Below, piece by piece: positions 55,309 to 64,000 of a stretch of 64,000 nucleotides of DNA. The translations under genes and the position numbers were made by a program. Below the pieces are notes generated by a model. It saw only the letters and a list, made by a program, of their open reading frames with translations. It was not told the DNA's origin and searched no databases. The first letter of the stretch is position 1. Every line of letters begins with the position of its first letter. Source of the stretch: Symsagittifera roscoffensis (Eukaryota; Xenacoelomorpha; Acoela; Convolutidae); the NCBI RefSeq assembly GCF_963678635.1, contig NC_087066.1, positions 18,413,275-18,477,274 on the forward strand. The letters are read 5' to 3'.

Positions 55309-56429
55309 ATGCCCACTCACGAGTGAGAAGTCAAGATTGACTGTTGTTCAAACGAATAAGAAAAAAACAGATTTGCAGTGGAGTTGTGACAGTGAAAAAA
55401 TACAACTTGAAATTACAACTGATCAATTAGAGAACTGCGAGAATAGAAGCACGCCAAAACTACTTGGAGATAGACGATTGATCAGACAGAGAAGTGCAAA
55501 GATAGAGGCAGGGCAGCACAACTAGTAGAGACAGGCAACTTTGACGACAGAAGCAGGGCAACACAACTTCTAGCGATAGACAATTCTGACGATAGAAGCA
55601 GAGAAACAACAAAGAAGACGGTCAAAAGCTACACCAAGAGGCATTGAGTGAGCATAGCAGTGGAAGAAGCTTTACACGAAGATTGATAGTGAAAAAACTG
55701 AAACAAACTGATAAATTTTATGTTTTATTTTAAAAAGTTGCTGATTTATACTCAGTTTTTGCGGAGGGATAATTTCATTCGTACGCGGTTGCTCGAATCT
55801 GACACAAAATCAATCCAAAGAAAACATGGCCATAAAAAGAAGAAAAAACTTATACCCCAGAATAAAAAGACGAACTTCTTATTACTTAGTATGAAATCTG
55901 AGGAATTTGCTGATGTGTTATTCGCTACTCAGACCGTTAGGTTCCGAATCAGATTTAGGTAATTGAATATACTTGCATAGTTATATAAGCGGGTGATATT
56001 GATGTTTATGGTATATGATTTTGATATAAGAGAAAACGGGGTCATTGAACTTTACCTAGGGCAATACTTAGCTTTTTGAATTTTGGATTAAGATTTAATT
56101 GTGTACGAAGATAGTCGGAAATAAGAACTTGGATTAGGAAAGAAATGTCGAAAACTGATAGGATAGTTTTTTTCTGAAAAAGAAGAATATTTTTCCTACT
56201 TTGAAGATTAATTCGAGGCACGATTTTTTCACTTGAAATTGAACAAGACTTTAGTTGAGACAGTTGATTATAGAAATTTTATGCCAAGTTTGTTAAACGG
56301 AATGCAAGCAGTGATCAAAAACAAGCTGCGATAGATGAAGGAAAAGAGATTTTTGAAATAAAAAACAGTTGCATATCTGGTACGAACTTGTGCAGGCTCT
56401 AGATAAGAAATCAGTTTTGTTTTGAAGAC

Positions 56430-56963
56430 CTTACAAAGGCAATGGTAGCAAAGCTTGTGATGTTTTACGGAAAAGTTTTAGGCGTTTTGAAAGACTCAGG
56501 CTGCAAAAACTAATCTCAGAACTTCCAACTTTGAAAAAGAATAGCAATGAAACAGTGATAGATAATTTGACTAGAGCAGAGGAGATTCAGTATAACTTAG
56601 AACAAGTGAAGGAAAGAGTGAGTGCAAAAATGTTAATTTCAAATATTTTGAAAGGGCTTCCTAAACAATTTGAAACTTTTTACTATAGCTAAGTTTAGCA
56701 GAGATGAGAAAAGTTTAGATGAGTTGAAAAGAGTTTTAGTGAATTTTGATGGTGAGAGACAAGTCGTTGAAAAAGAGCATGCTTTTAATAGCGAGAATAC
56801 AGTTTGTTTCAAATGTCATAAAAGAGAACATTTGTCGAAACAATGCAGAGAAAACTTAGGGAGCAGACTAGATAGTGAAGGCAAAGCTCAAAAAATTCAG
56901 TGCTATGAGTGCAAGGAGTTTGGACATTGCAAAATTTTGCCAAGCAACGAAAAAGTTCATTAG
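56430..56963 (+). pseudogene. gag: Copia gag relic with zinc knuckles
   Basis: Across a frameshift this encodes a UBN2-type gag segment (MLISNILKGLPKQFETF at about 56629-56680) and then a CCHC zinc knuckle, CFKCHKREHLSKQC (56805-56846). A second knuckle starts as CYECKEFGH at 56901, but a frameshift moves its remaining residues to another frame. The upstream part (55300-56430) is too broken to assign. Confidence 0.75.
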
Positions 56964-56969
56964 TAAGAC

Positions 56970-59767
56970 TAAACGAAAACAGCTGAACCTAGCAGGTGAA
57001 ACGGCTTTTAATAGTTTTCTGAGTGGAGTGTCACCGGGCGACGACTTAGTTGTAGACTCTGGAGCTACCAGTAATATCATTAAGGATCGAGACATGTTTG
57101 TTAGCTCAGATGAGAACTTCAAAAAATCGGTTAGCAATGCAAAGTCAAAATTTTAGGGAAAGGTGAAGTTAGATTCAGAGTGAAAGATGAGAAAGGCGAG
57201 TTTAAGATGATTGAACTGAAGGATACTTAGCACATTTCTGAAAACTCAAGAAATTTGCTGAGTGTATCAAAAATGAAGAAAGCTGGAGCAGAAGTTGTTT
57301 TTGGTGCGAGCTCGTTTGTTCTTCTGGGAAATGGTTCAGTTTACCCATTAAGAAAGGAAAGTGGTCTCTTTTTATAGGACACTTTTGTAGGAAAAGACGA
57401 GTGTTATGTAGTTAGCACATTGGAACAGTGGCATTGCAGGATGGGTCACAATAACTAAAAACATTTAAGTCATTTGGAGCAACATGTTGAAGGCATGAAG
57501 ATAAGAGATTTTAAAATTGAGAATTGTGAAACTTGTGAGCTGAATAAAGAAAAAAAGAAGACAGTCCCCAAAGATTCTTACGCCAGGGCAACCAGGACGC
57601 TAGATTTTGTTCACAGATATTTTAGGTCCTATCAAATTATTTCATGAAGACGAGAGATGAGGCAACAGAAAAGTTGGAAAGGTTCATAGCAGACATAGGA
57701 GTCCCTCAGACTTAAGTTTCAGATGGCACAGGAGAGTATATTGGTCAGGATTTTAAGCGAATTTGTAGGAAACAAAAATAAGAATGGAAACATCGGCTCC
57801 TTATACCACTCAAGAGAACGGAAAGATAGAAAGGGTGTGGGGAACAATTACTCCAATGGCTCGCTGCATGATTTTTGATGCCAATTTATCGAAAACTTAA
57901 TTGCCTTATGCTCTTAATATGGCAACTAATCTCAAAAATCTGTGCTTTGATTCCGCTATAAGCAAAACACCCTACGAGTATATGTATGGAGAAAAAACCA
58001 ACCTGAATTTTGTGAAAACTTTTGCGTGTGTAGCGTATAGTTTTGTGGAAAAACAGTTTCGCAAAAAATTGGACAAAAACTCTAAAAGGGGAATTTTCCT
58101 GGGGACATCGGAAAATAGTAAAGTTTATCTGATAGGAATTGAGAGTGAAGGAAAACTCAAAGCGGAAAAGTCTAGAAACGTTAGTTGTGACGAACCTTAT
58201 TTCTACTTTGAGAAAAAGATAGAAAGTGACGAAGAAGAAAGAGTAGGTGATATAGTATTTTTGGAGAAGTTCTCGAAAATATACTAAAAAGCACTAAGGA
58301 AGCTTAAGCAGACCCTGACTGACAAGAAGCAATGAAAAAAGAGTTTGATTCATTAGAGAAAAACAAAGTTCGGGAACTAGTTAGAAATAGAGGAGAGAAG
58401 CTTATAAGCAGCAGATGGCATTTTGCTTTGAAGTAAGGACCTAATGGTGAAATTTCCAGATTAAAGGTTAGGTTTGTTGCTTAAGTTTTTAGCCAAGTTG
58501 AGGGAAGGGATTTTCACGAGACGTATTCGCGTACAACCAAGATGTCGACTATAAGAATAGTGCTGAGCTTAGTAGTTCAAAATAGATATGAGTTGAGACA
58601 GTTAGACATTAAAGCTGCATACTTAACTGCCAAACTAGATGAAGATATTCTTATGAAGCAACCTGAAGGATGAAGAAGGAATACTTTTAGTTTGTCTTCT
58701 GAAGAAAAGTCTGTATGGACTGAAGCAGTCCGATAGAAACTGGCATAGAACTTGAGGAATTAGGCTTTGAAAATTCAGTTTTTGATGAGTGCTTGTTTGT
58801 TAGCAGGATTGAGGGAGAGATAGGTTTAATTTGCTTGTGGGTTGATGATATAGTGGTTAGTGGAGGGGACAAAAATTTCTGTAGCTGGTTTGAAAACAAT
58901 ATCTCCGAAAAACTTGAGATAAGCGAGATTAGTGATCTTAATTGGTTCTTAGGAATGAAAATTGATTACTCAGTAAACGAAATTAGGATAAGTCAGGATA
59001 AATATGTTGAAAAATTGTTATCAAGATTTAAGATGACCGAAGCAAAACCCAAAACAACCCCTGTTGGTGAAAACAAAAAACTGACAAATGTAGATTGTCC
59101 TTTAGAAGGTAGCATAGAACATGAAAATACGAAAAAAGGGTGACTATTGAGGACTTGTTGGTTGTCTAAATTACCTAGCTTTGTCAAGTAGACCCGACAT
59201 TTGCTTTGCAGCAAAATCTTCTAAGTTCTTTTGTGGAAAACCCAGGTGAAAAGCATTGGAAAGCCGGAAAAAATTGTCTAGGATATCTGCTAGGAACAAA
59301 AAGCTTACCTTTAGTATGTAGGAGGGATAAGGCGTTGAATCTTGTTAGCTTTTCGGATGCGGACTGGGCTGGAAATATAGACAATAGGAGAAGTACCACA
59401 GGATATTGTTTTAAGCTCAGAGACAACTCAGGTGTAATAAGTTGGTCTAGCAGACGTCAGCTTTGTGTATCAACTTCAACAGCCGAAGCAGAACACAATG
59501 CTGTGATCGAAACAGTAAAGGAAGGATTTCATTTCCAGGGTATACTTAGCGACTTAGGCATAATCTGTAATAGATAGGCCTTTGGAAGTTTTCGTTGATA
59601 ACCAAGCTTGTATTGCCCTTAGTAAACATTCAATGAACCACGGAAAGACGAAGCATTTTGCCATAAAACTACATTTCCTTCGAGAGTTAGTTGAACAGAA
59701 GAAGGTGACTTTAACCTCTTTACTAACAGCAAACATGCCTGCAGACGCATTGACGAAAAACTTGTGA
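56970..59767 (+). pseudogene. pol: Copia pol relic: protease, integrase, reverse transcriptase, RNase H
   Basis: Broken by many stops, but motifs are in copia order. Protease active site VVDSGAT (Asp codon at 57055). Integrase zinc segment HCRMGH and CETCELNK (57430-57550), then the integrase C-terminal part KTPYEYMYGEK...KRGIFLGTS (57960-58120). Reverse transcriptase has QLDIKAAYL (58600) and WVDDIVVSG (58838-58864), the YxDD catalytic box with Trp in the first place. RNase H has FSDADWAGN, RRSTTGYCF, STAEAEH and VDNQACIALSKHS (59350-59640), ending at MPADALTK (59760). It cannot make a working polyprotein. Confidence 0.85.
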
Positions 59768-59818
59768 AGATGCAAAACTGAATTTTTCCGAGACATTCTA
59801 CCTGGAACCACCTAATTT

Positions 59819-59829
59819 GAAAGGCGGGG
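59819..59829 (+). other. Copia polypurine tract
   Basis: GAAAGGCGGGG, a purine-rich stretch directly before the 3' LTR, the expected primer site for plus-strand DNA synthesis. Confidence 0.65.
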
Positions 59830-60072
59830 TATTGGTGATTTTTCCTAACTTAACTAGACTTGATCTTTCTTATTCGGTTCAAACTGAAAAATCACTTCCC
59901 GTTTTTTGTTAAAACTAGCTAGTGAAACATGACCTTTAGTCATTGGTTCGAGCAACTGTGTGCGGGTGATTTATCATAAATATTTGATCTGATTTGCTAC
60001 TGGAACTATCACTCAAATCACATTAATTCACTCCTTAATAATCAACCGTTTGTCGCTGCAATAACCTTGTTA
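59830..60072 (+). repeat. Copia 3' LTR
   Basis: A 243-base direct repeat of 55062-55294, ending AATAACCTTGTTA. It is followed by the CTTAT target duplication and lies only 78 bases before the ATG of the second F-box gene. Confidence 0.9.
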
Positions 60073-60134
60073 CTTATTTGAGAAAAACTAAGCAGCACAT
60101 AGCGGACCTTCACAACTTAAATGCAAAAACTAAT

Positions 60135-60144
60135 TTTTTTTCAG
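60135..60144 (+). promoter_or_regulatory. Splice acceptor 6 bases before the second F-box gene start
   Basis: TTTTTTTCAG ends at 60144, directly before CCTGTA and the ATG at 60151. The in-frame ATG at 60121 lies inside the intron side of this acceptor, so I prefer the 60151 start. Confidence 0.45.
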
Positions 60145-60150
60145 CCTGTA

Positions 60151-61596
60151 ATGTTGGACCAACAAAGTGGTGCATATTTGAGCAAGTGTTTGAGTATCTG
60201 TCATCTGCCTCTACATATTATTGAGAAGATATGTCAAGACTTGATTGATTCGGATAGACCGGTGAAGTATTTCGGACAAGGGATAGCATGTGTCTTGAAT
60301 TTAAGAGCAACCTGCTCCTATTTGGATCAATTGATAAGAAGTCTTCCTCTCCAAATCAGTTTCGTTGTAGCAACAAGTGATATCCCCATTTCTGAAAATG
60401 ATAAAATTTTTAAATTCATGCAGGAAATCAGCCAAAATTTTAATTGGAAAATTGATCGGTTGCAAATTTATCAACATCATTTACGAGGCAGCCTATGTGA
60501 CCGTGTTTCTGTTTTCACTGAAAATTACGCAGACATGTTTTCGGGTAGTTTACATAGTGTAGAGTTGAATTACATTTCAAATATATCTGATGCAGATGCA
60601 GTCTTGAATCATCTTCGACAGTTTGCGCTCAATACTCAAACGATTGTTGAGATAAGATGTCAATCTGCTAACTGGCCTAAACAGCACCGAATGTCTGGTC
60701 TCTGTGCTGATTATGTTCGATTGCTTACGATTGAGCTATCATATAATTTTGGTTTAAAACTTGATGTATTAGTTCAAAGTTTCGTCAACTTAACGGATTT
60801 GAGGCTTCATTGTAACGTAAACGTTAATTTGCATGGTTTATTGCCGCTTAAATTTTTGGAGAACTTGGTGATCCGAGATTATGCAGAAATTGACGAGGCG
60901 GCTTCAGTTGGAGTTGTTTTAAGTGTTGTTAAAAGTTTTGGATTCGATTTGGGCGAGTTTAAGCGAGAATATAAACCAATCGAAGATATGAGTTTTATTA
61001 AAAATCATTTTCCAAGTTTGTTGAAAACCAGGATATGGAAATCTGGGCTTTGGTATGACAACGGTTCGGTTTTTAATCTTCCAGATTTGTGCAAGTCTCT
61101 TTGCTTACACAGAACAGCTCTGCTCACGAGTCTCGGAAATTGTTGCATAGAGAATTTATGCTTGTATTTTGGAGATCTGATTGAAAACATTGAAGACTCA
61201 AAGTTTTCAGCTCTTGATCTTAAAGTGCTTATCTTCGGTAAGTTTTACTACGCAGACGTTCATCAAATTTTAATCAACCTTTTAGAACTTCTGAAATTTC
61301 AACCAAATTTAGAGTATTTGAAATTTGATGTTACGGACAGTAAATTTGAAGATGAAGCTGATATTGAGCGTATTCGTTGGTGGCTCTTTGACAATTTTTT
61401 GTTCTTCAAACTTCATAAAAGCTTAAAGGCGATTATAATCGGAAATTTAGTTTTGAGTTTTATGCACTCAAGTATTTGGCAGAAAGAGTGGGTTTTCATG
61501 TCAATTTTCGACTTGACGCATAATAATTATCCGGTACAGTTAAAGCCCAGGAATCCAGTTTTTATCGACATTGCTTCGAAGTTAAACTTTAAATGA
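60151..61596 (+). CDS. F-box-like / leucine-rich protein, paralogue 2
   Basis: A 481-residue single-exon frame; 491 if the earlier ATG at 60121 is used. The F-box-like N-terminus reads CHLPLHIIEKICQDLIDS, then VLNLRATCSYLDQLI. LRR-like segments follow (SFVNLTDLRLHC; PLKFLENLVIRD), and the C-terminal block is closest to paralogue 1 (GNLVLSFMHSSIWQKEW, then PVFIDIASK). Its frame is intact despite the copia insertion just upstream, which suggests it is still under selection. It is likely an SCF substrate receptor, by inference from the F-box only. It ends SKLNFK, without the Ser/Cys-rich tail of paralogue 1. Confidence 0.7.
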   Translation: MLDQQSGAYLSKCLSICHLPLHIIEKICQDLIDSDRPVKYFGQGIACVLNLRATCSYLDQLIRSLPLQISFVVATSDIPISENDKIFKFMQEISQNFNWKIDRLQIYQHHLRGSLCDRVSVFTENYADMFSGSLHSVELNYISNISDADAVLNHLRQFALNTQTIVEIRCQSANWPKQHRMSGLCADYVRLLTIELSYNFGLKLDVLVQSFVNLTDLRLHCNVNVNLHGLLPLKFLENLVIRDYAEIDEAASVGVVLSVVKSFGFDLGEFKREYKPIEDMSFIKNHFPSLLKTRIWKSGLWYDNGSVFNLPDLCKSLCLHRTALLTSLGNCCIENLCLYFGDLIENIEDSKFSALDLKVLIFGKFYYADVHQILINLLELLKFQPNLEYLKFDVTDSKFEDEADIERIRWWLFDNFLFFKLHKSLKAIIIGNLVLSFMHSSIWQKEWVFMSIFDLTHNNYPVQLKPRNPVFIDIASKLNFK

Positions 61597-64000
61597 ATCA
61601 GTCATTTTTTTTAATACTTGTTATTAATCAAAGTAGCTTTAAATGTTTTTTAAATTCATTGTAATACTCTAAGTACGTTTTCAATTGAATACATTCTCAA
61701 TAGTTCAAGTTCAGTTAGTATTTTTTAAAAGTATTATCTTTATTTTGAAAAATCTATAGATTATTTATTTGGCTTTTCACTTGACACGCGTTTAAGAAGT
61801 CACAATGTTGGTCTTTTAGAAAGCCAAAACGTTGCAAGGATTGAATTGTTCGTTCAAGTCGACGTTTTAAAATCTGTTCGAGCGCGAAAGCCTTAACTCT
61901 ACGTTTTTCCTATAATCTCAACATAAAATTATCAAAATTTGTGTTTCACAATCTCAACACTATTGTGGGGTGCTGTTCGTGTACAATATAGGTCAACAAA
62001 TATGCCCTCTAATTTTATCTGTTCAAATCATTATTGTTTTCGAGATATGGCATTTTTTATGAAATAGAAACCCCTGATAAATGAGCCCAGTTTATCTTCA
62101 CGGTTGCATTAAATATCGCTGTTTTAGTAAACGCTTCGGGATAATATTTTTATGTTCAACGATCTAATTGAAGCACCGTAGGTGCGAGACATGCGTGCGC
62201 TAGTTCATTTGTATTGCGGACATGCTCAATTTCCCGTGATTTCAAATTTAACTTCCGGCTAATTATGCTAATTGCTACTGTAAATGGTATACTTACTTCT
62301 AAACTTTTGGGGGAAGAATTATAAAATTTCGATATTTTGCCGATGTTTATGTGATCGAACAGCATTTGGCAGTACAGTTGAATGCTCAAAATCAATCTAA
62401 CAAGAGGACTCTTGTTTTTAAAATGTATGAAATTAACACATAAAAAACTTTTTTCGTTTTTTCCATTTCAATAGTAACATCGTTTAATTTTTAAAATTGT
62501 CCTATCGCAAGTAGTACGAAAGTCACTTCCGCCTCTATGTTTTAATTTTTGCTGCTTCAGTTGTTTTTTATTTATCTTTTGTGCTAGACATAATTGCAAG
62601 GTTGTTTCGAGCGTCTACACTTCTCTATTGATATGAGAATACTATATATTTTTAAGTAATGTGTATTTTTATATATATATTCAGTATTGGCTTCTTGTAT
62701 CTTAGATACGCATTTATGAGGATAAATTATAAAATTTGGGGCGGTTCCTTAATTCCTAGTTACCTTTGTTCACAAACTCTTGTACTGAGAATCCAGCGGG
62801 TTAAGTTCATGCTGTACGAACGGGGATATTTTCATTCATGCACCAATTTATTTTAAGCATCAGCCTTAGTTAGCCTTTCTAAATATCCCTTAATGTTTTG
62901 AAGTAGGTAATTTTCCTATGAATAATTGAATGCAGTTTTGCAATGTCATCTTTTTTTTTTCAACAGACGGTTGCTGGAGCGCAAAATCTTTAACGCGGAG
63001 CTTCAATTTTTTCAAATTGGCGCTCGAAATTCTTTTAATTGCCGACTCTTTGTTATGGTGTTGTAAAGGCACTGCCACAGGTTGTATATTTGACCTCCTA
63101 GTTTTTGTGCTCAAATCATTTCGGTTCCCGAGATGCGGCGACTTCTGATTTTTTTTTCAAAAAACATAGAAATAAAAATACTAACCGACCTTGAAATTCT
63201 CAACCCTATAGAGGGGTGCTCGCAGGGTACACTCAGAGGTTGGAAATCTGGTGTCCAAGTATTACTGATCAAATCTTTTTGTTTTTCGAGATATGGCGTT
63301 TTTGATGTTTTCTTCAACTTTTTTCAAAAAACTTAGTTATAAAAAAGCGAACGGAACTTGAACCTTGAAACCGGCGCAGGTTTTTTTTTATTTCAAAAGA
63401 TTAATATGAAATTTGAAGTTTTCAGCCTTTGTTTTTACTTTTCGAGATATGTGATTAATATAACTTTCAAAAAACTGATTAATGTTTATTGATGAATTAC
63501 TCTGGGTTAAACGATTGATAACAGCAAAGGACATGTGTACGAGTGAAAGAAAACGAATAACTAAGTTAAACAAGAATCTCATGTCACCAGTCTATTTATT
63601 ATAGCATTGAACTGTATAATTTTACTTAAATTGTTTTAATGCGCAATTTTCACGTTCAACGATCTGTTGGAAGCACCGTAGGTGCGAGTCACGAGCTGTT
63701 GTAGCCAATTCCATGCTAAGCGTTTACGTCAACAATCTGTTTGAAGCGCCGTAGGTGCGAGTCACGAGCTGTTGTAGCTAATTTCATGCTAAGCAGCTGT
63801 TTGGGTTTTTCGAAAAATAAATTGTTTATAATATGTTAGTTTCTGATATTATAACAATTTTAATTTTTATCCAATCTACATCGATTCTGATTTTGTTTCA
63901 TTTTTTTCCTTTTTAAAGCTTTTTTGCTGTTCCCATGGTTATGTTTGCTAAATGCAGTTTCGCTTCTGTGTTATAAAATAGCATTAAGCAAGACGCATGA
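61597..64000. repeat. Intergenic region with tandem and hairpin repeats
   Basis: Contains units of the same tandem repeat as downstream of paralogue 1 (about 61960-62065 and 63090-63440) and SINE cores at about 62500-62545 and 63941-63970. It also has three copies of a GCACCGTAGGTGCGAG hairpin motif (62174-62189 and the pair below). No gene is seen. Confidence 0.5.
63653..63796 (+). repeat. Two-unit tandem duplication, period 73, with a hairpin motif
   Basis: Units 63653-63725 and 63726-63796 share ATCTGTT..AAGC, GCCGTAGGTGCGAG, TCACGAGCTGTTGTAGC and ATGCTAAGC. The motif GCACC-GTA-GGTGC is self-complementary with a three-base loop; in the second unit it is GCGCC-GTA-GGTGC. Single copies lie at 62156-62190 and about 25770-25800. 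Confidence 0.75.

Larger units (their letters stand above)
55062..60072 (+). mobile_element. Copia (Ty1/copia) LTR retrotransposon, full length but defective
   Basis: Two LTRs flank an interior with the copia order gag - protease - integrase - reverse transcriptase - RNase H. The element is bounded by a perfect 5-base target duplication, CTTAT (55057-55061 and 60073-60077). The LTRs differ by roughly 15 substitutions and a gap of about ten bases, and the coding region has many stops and frameshifts, so this copy is old and inactive by itself. It sits between the two F-box paralogues, in their orientation. Confidence 0.93.

Noticed and set aside
55151-55525. 124-codon frame at the start of the copia element
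   Set aside because: It runs through the 5' LTR, primer site and leader; the LTR part is repeated non-coding DNA.
60121-60150. Earlier ATG for F-box paralogue 2
   Set aside because: It precedes a strong acceptor (60144), and the added residues have no counterpart in paralogue 1.

Overview
This is nuclear DNA of a small-bodied, AT-rich animal. The genes are spliced metazoan genes, all on the + strand, separated by intron and intergenic DNA that is full of short interspersed repeats. Three features (dense + strand gene clusters with 3' splice acceptors just before start codons, few and lineage-specific introns, and one apparent GA-AG intron) recall larvacean tunicates with operons and spliced-leader trans-splicing. 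The heavy load of tRNA-headed SINE-like repeats would fit a larvacean with an enlarged genome. That assignment is an inference; other trans-splicing invertebrates are not excluded.

Layout. 1-257: 3' end of an unidentified Gly/Asn-rich gene. 1704-9671: TAF2 (TFIID subunit 2), ten exons. 9891-12829: GLRX5 (mitochondrial monothiol glutaredoxin), two exons. 13113-26343: BLTP2/KIAA0100/hobbit (bridge-like lipid-transfer protein), five exons including one of 3.76 kb. These three genes sit 220-285 bp apart and look like one operon-like cluster. 29149-29604 is a small single-pass membrane protein, followed closely by UQCR11 (29873-30064), a small subunit of respiratory complex III. 30964-41472: PHKA (phosphorylase kinase alpha regulatory subunit), seven exons, with a complete tRNA-Cys(GCA) gene in its last intron (40930-41001). 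41473-48779 has no host gene; it holds a hAT-like MITE with a G21 tract and a decayed non-LTR retrotransposon. 48780-50462 and 60151-61596 are two diverged F-box-like paralogues. Between them sits a full-length but broken copia retrotransposon (55062-60072) with two LTRs, a copia-type primer site and a 5-bp target duplication.

The protein-coding genes are housekeeping: basal transcription, mitochondrial Fe-S assembly, membrane-contact lipid transfer, respiration and glycogen breakdown. The unusual biology is in the gene architecture (clustering, acceptors at start codons, the GA-AG intron) and in the repeat families. Several repeats share a core behind different tRNA-like heads, or have a conserved hairpin whose stem is kept while its loop changes. 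All coordinates were worked out by eye. Exon joins were checked for reading phase: coding lengths of 3519, 453, 6927 and 3537 nt are all multiples of three.
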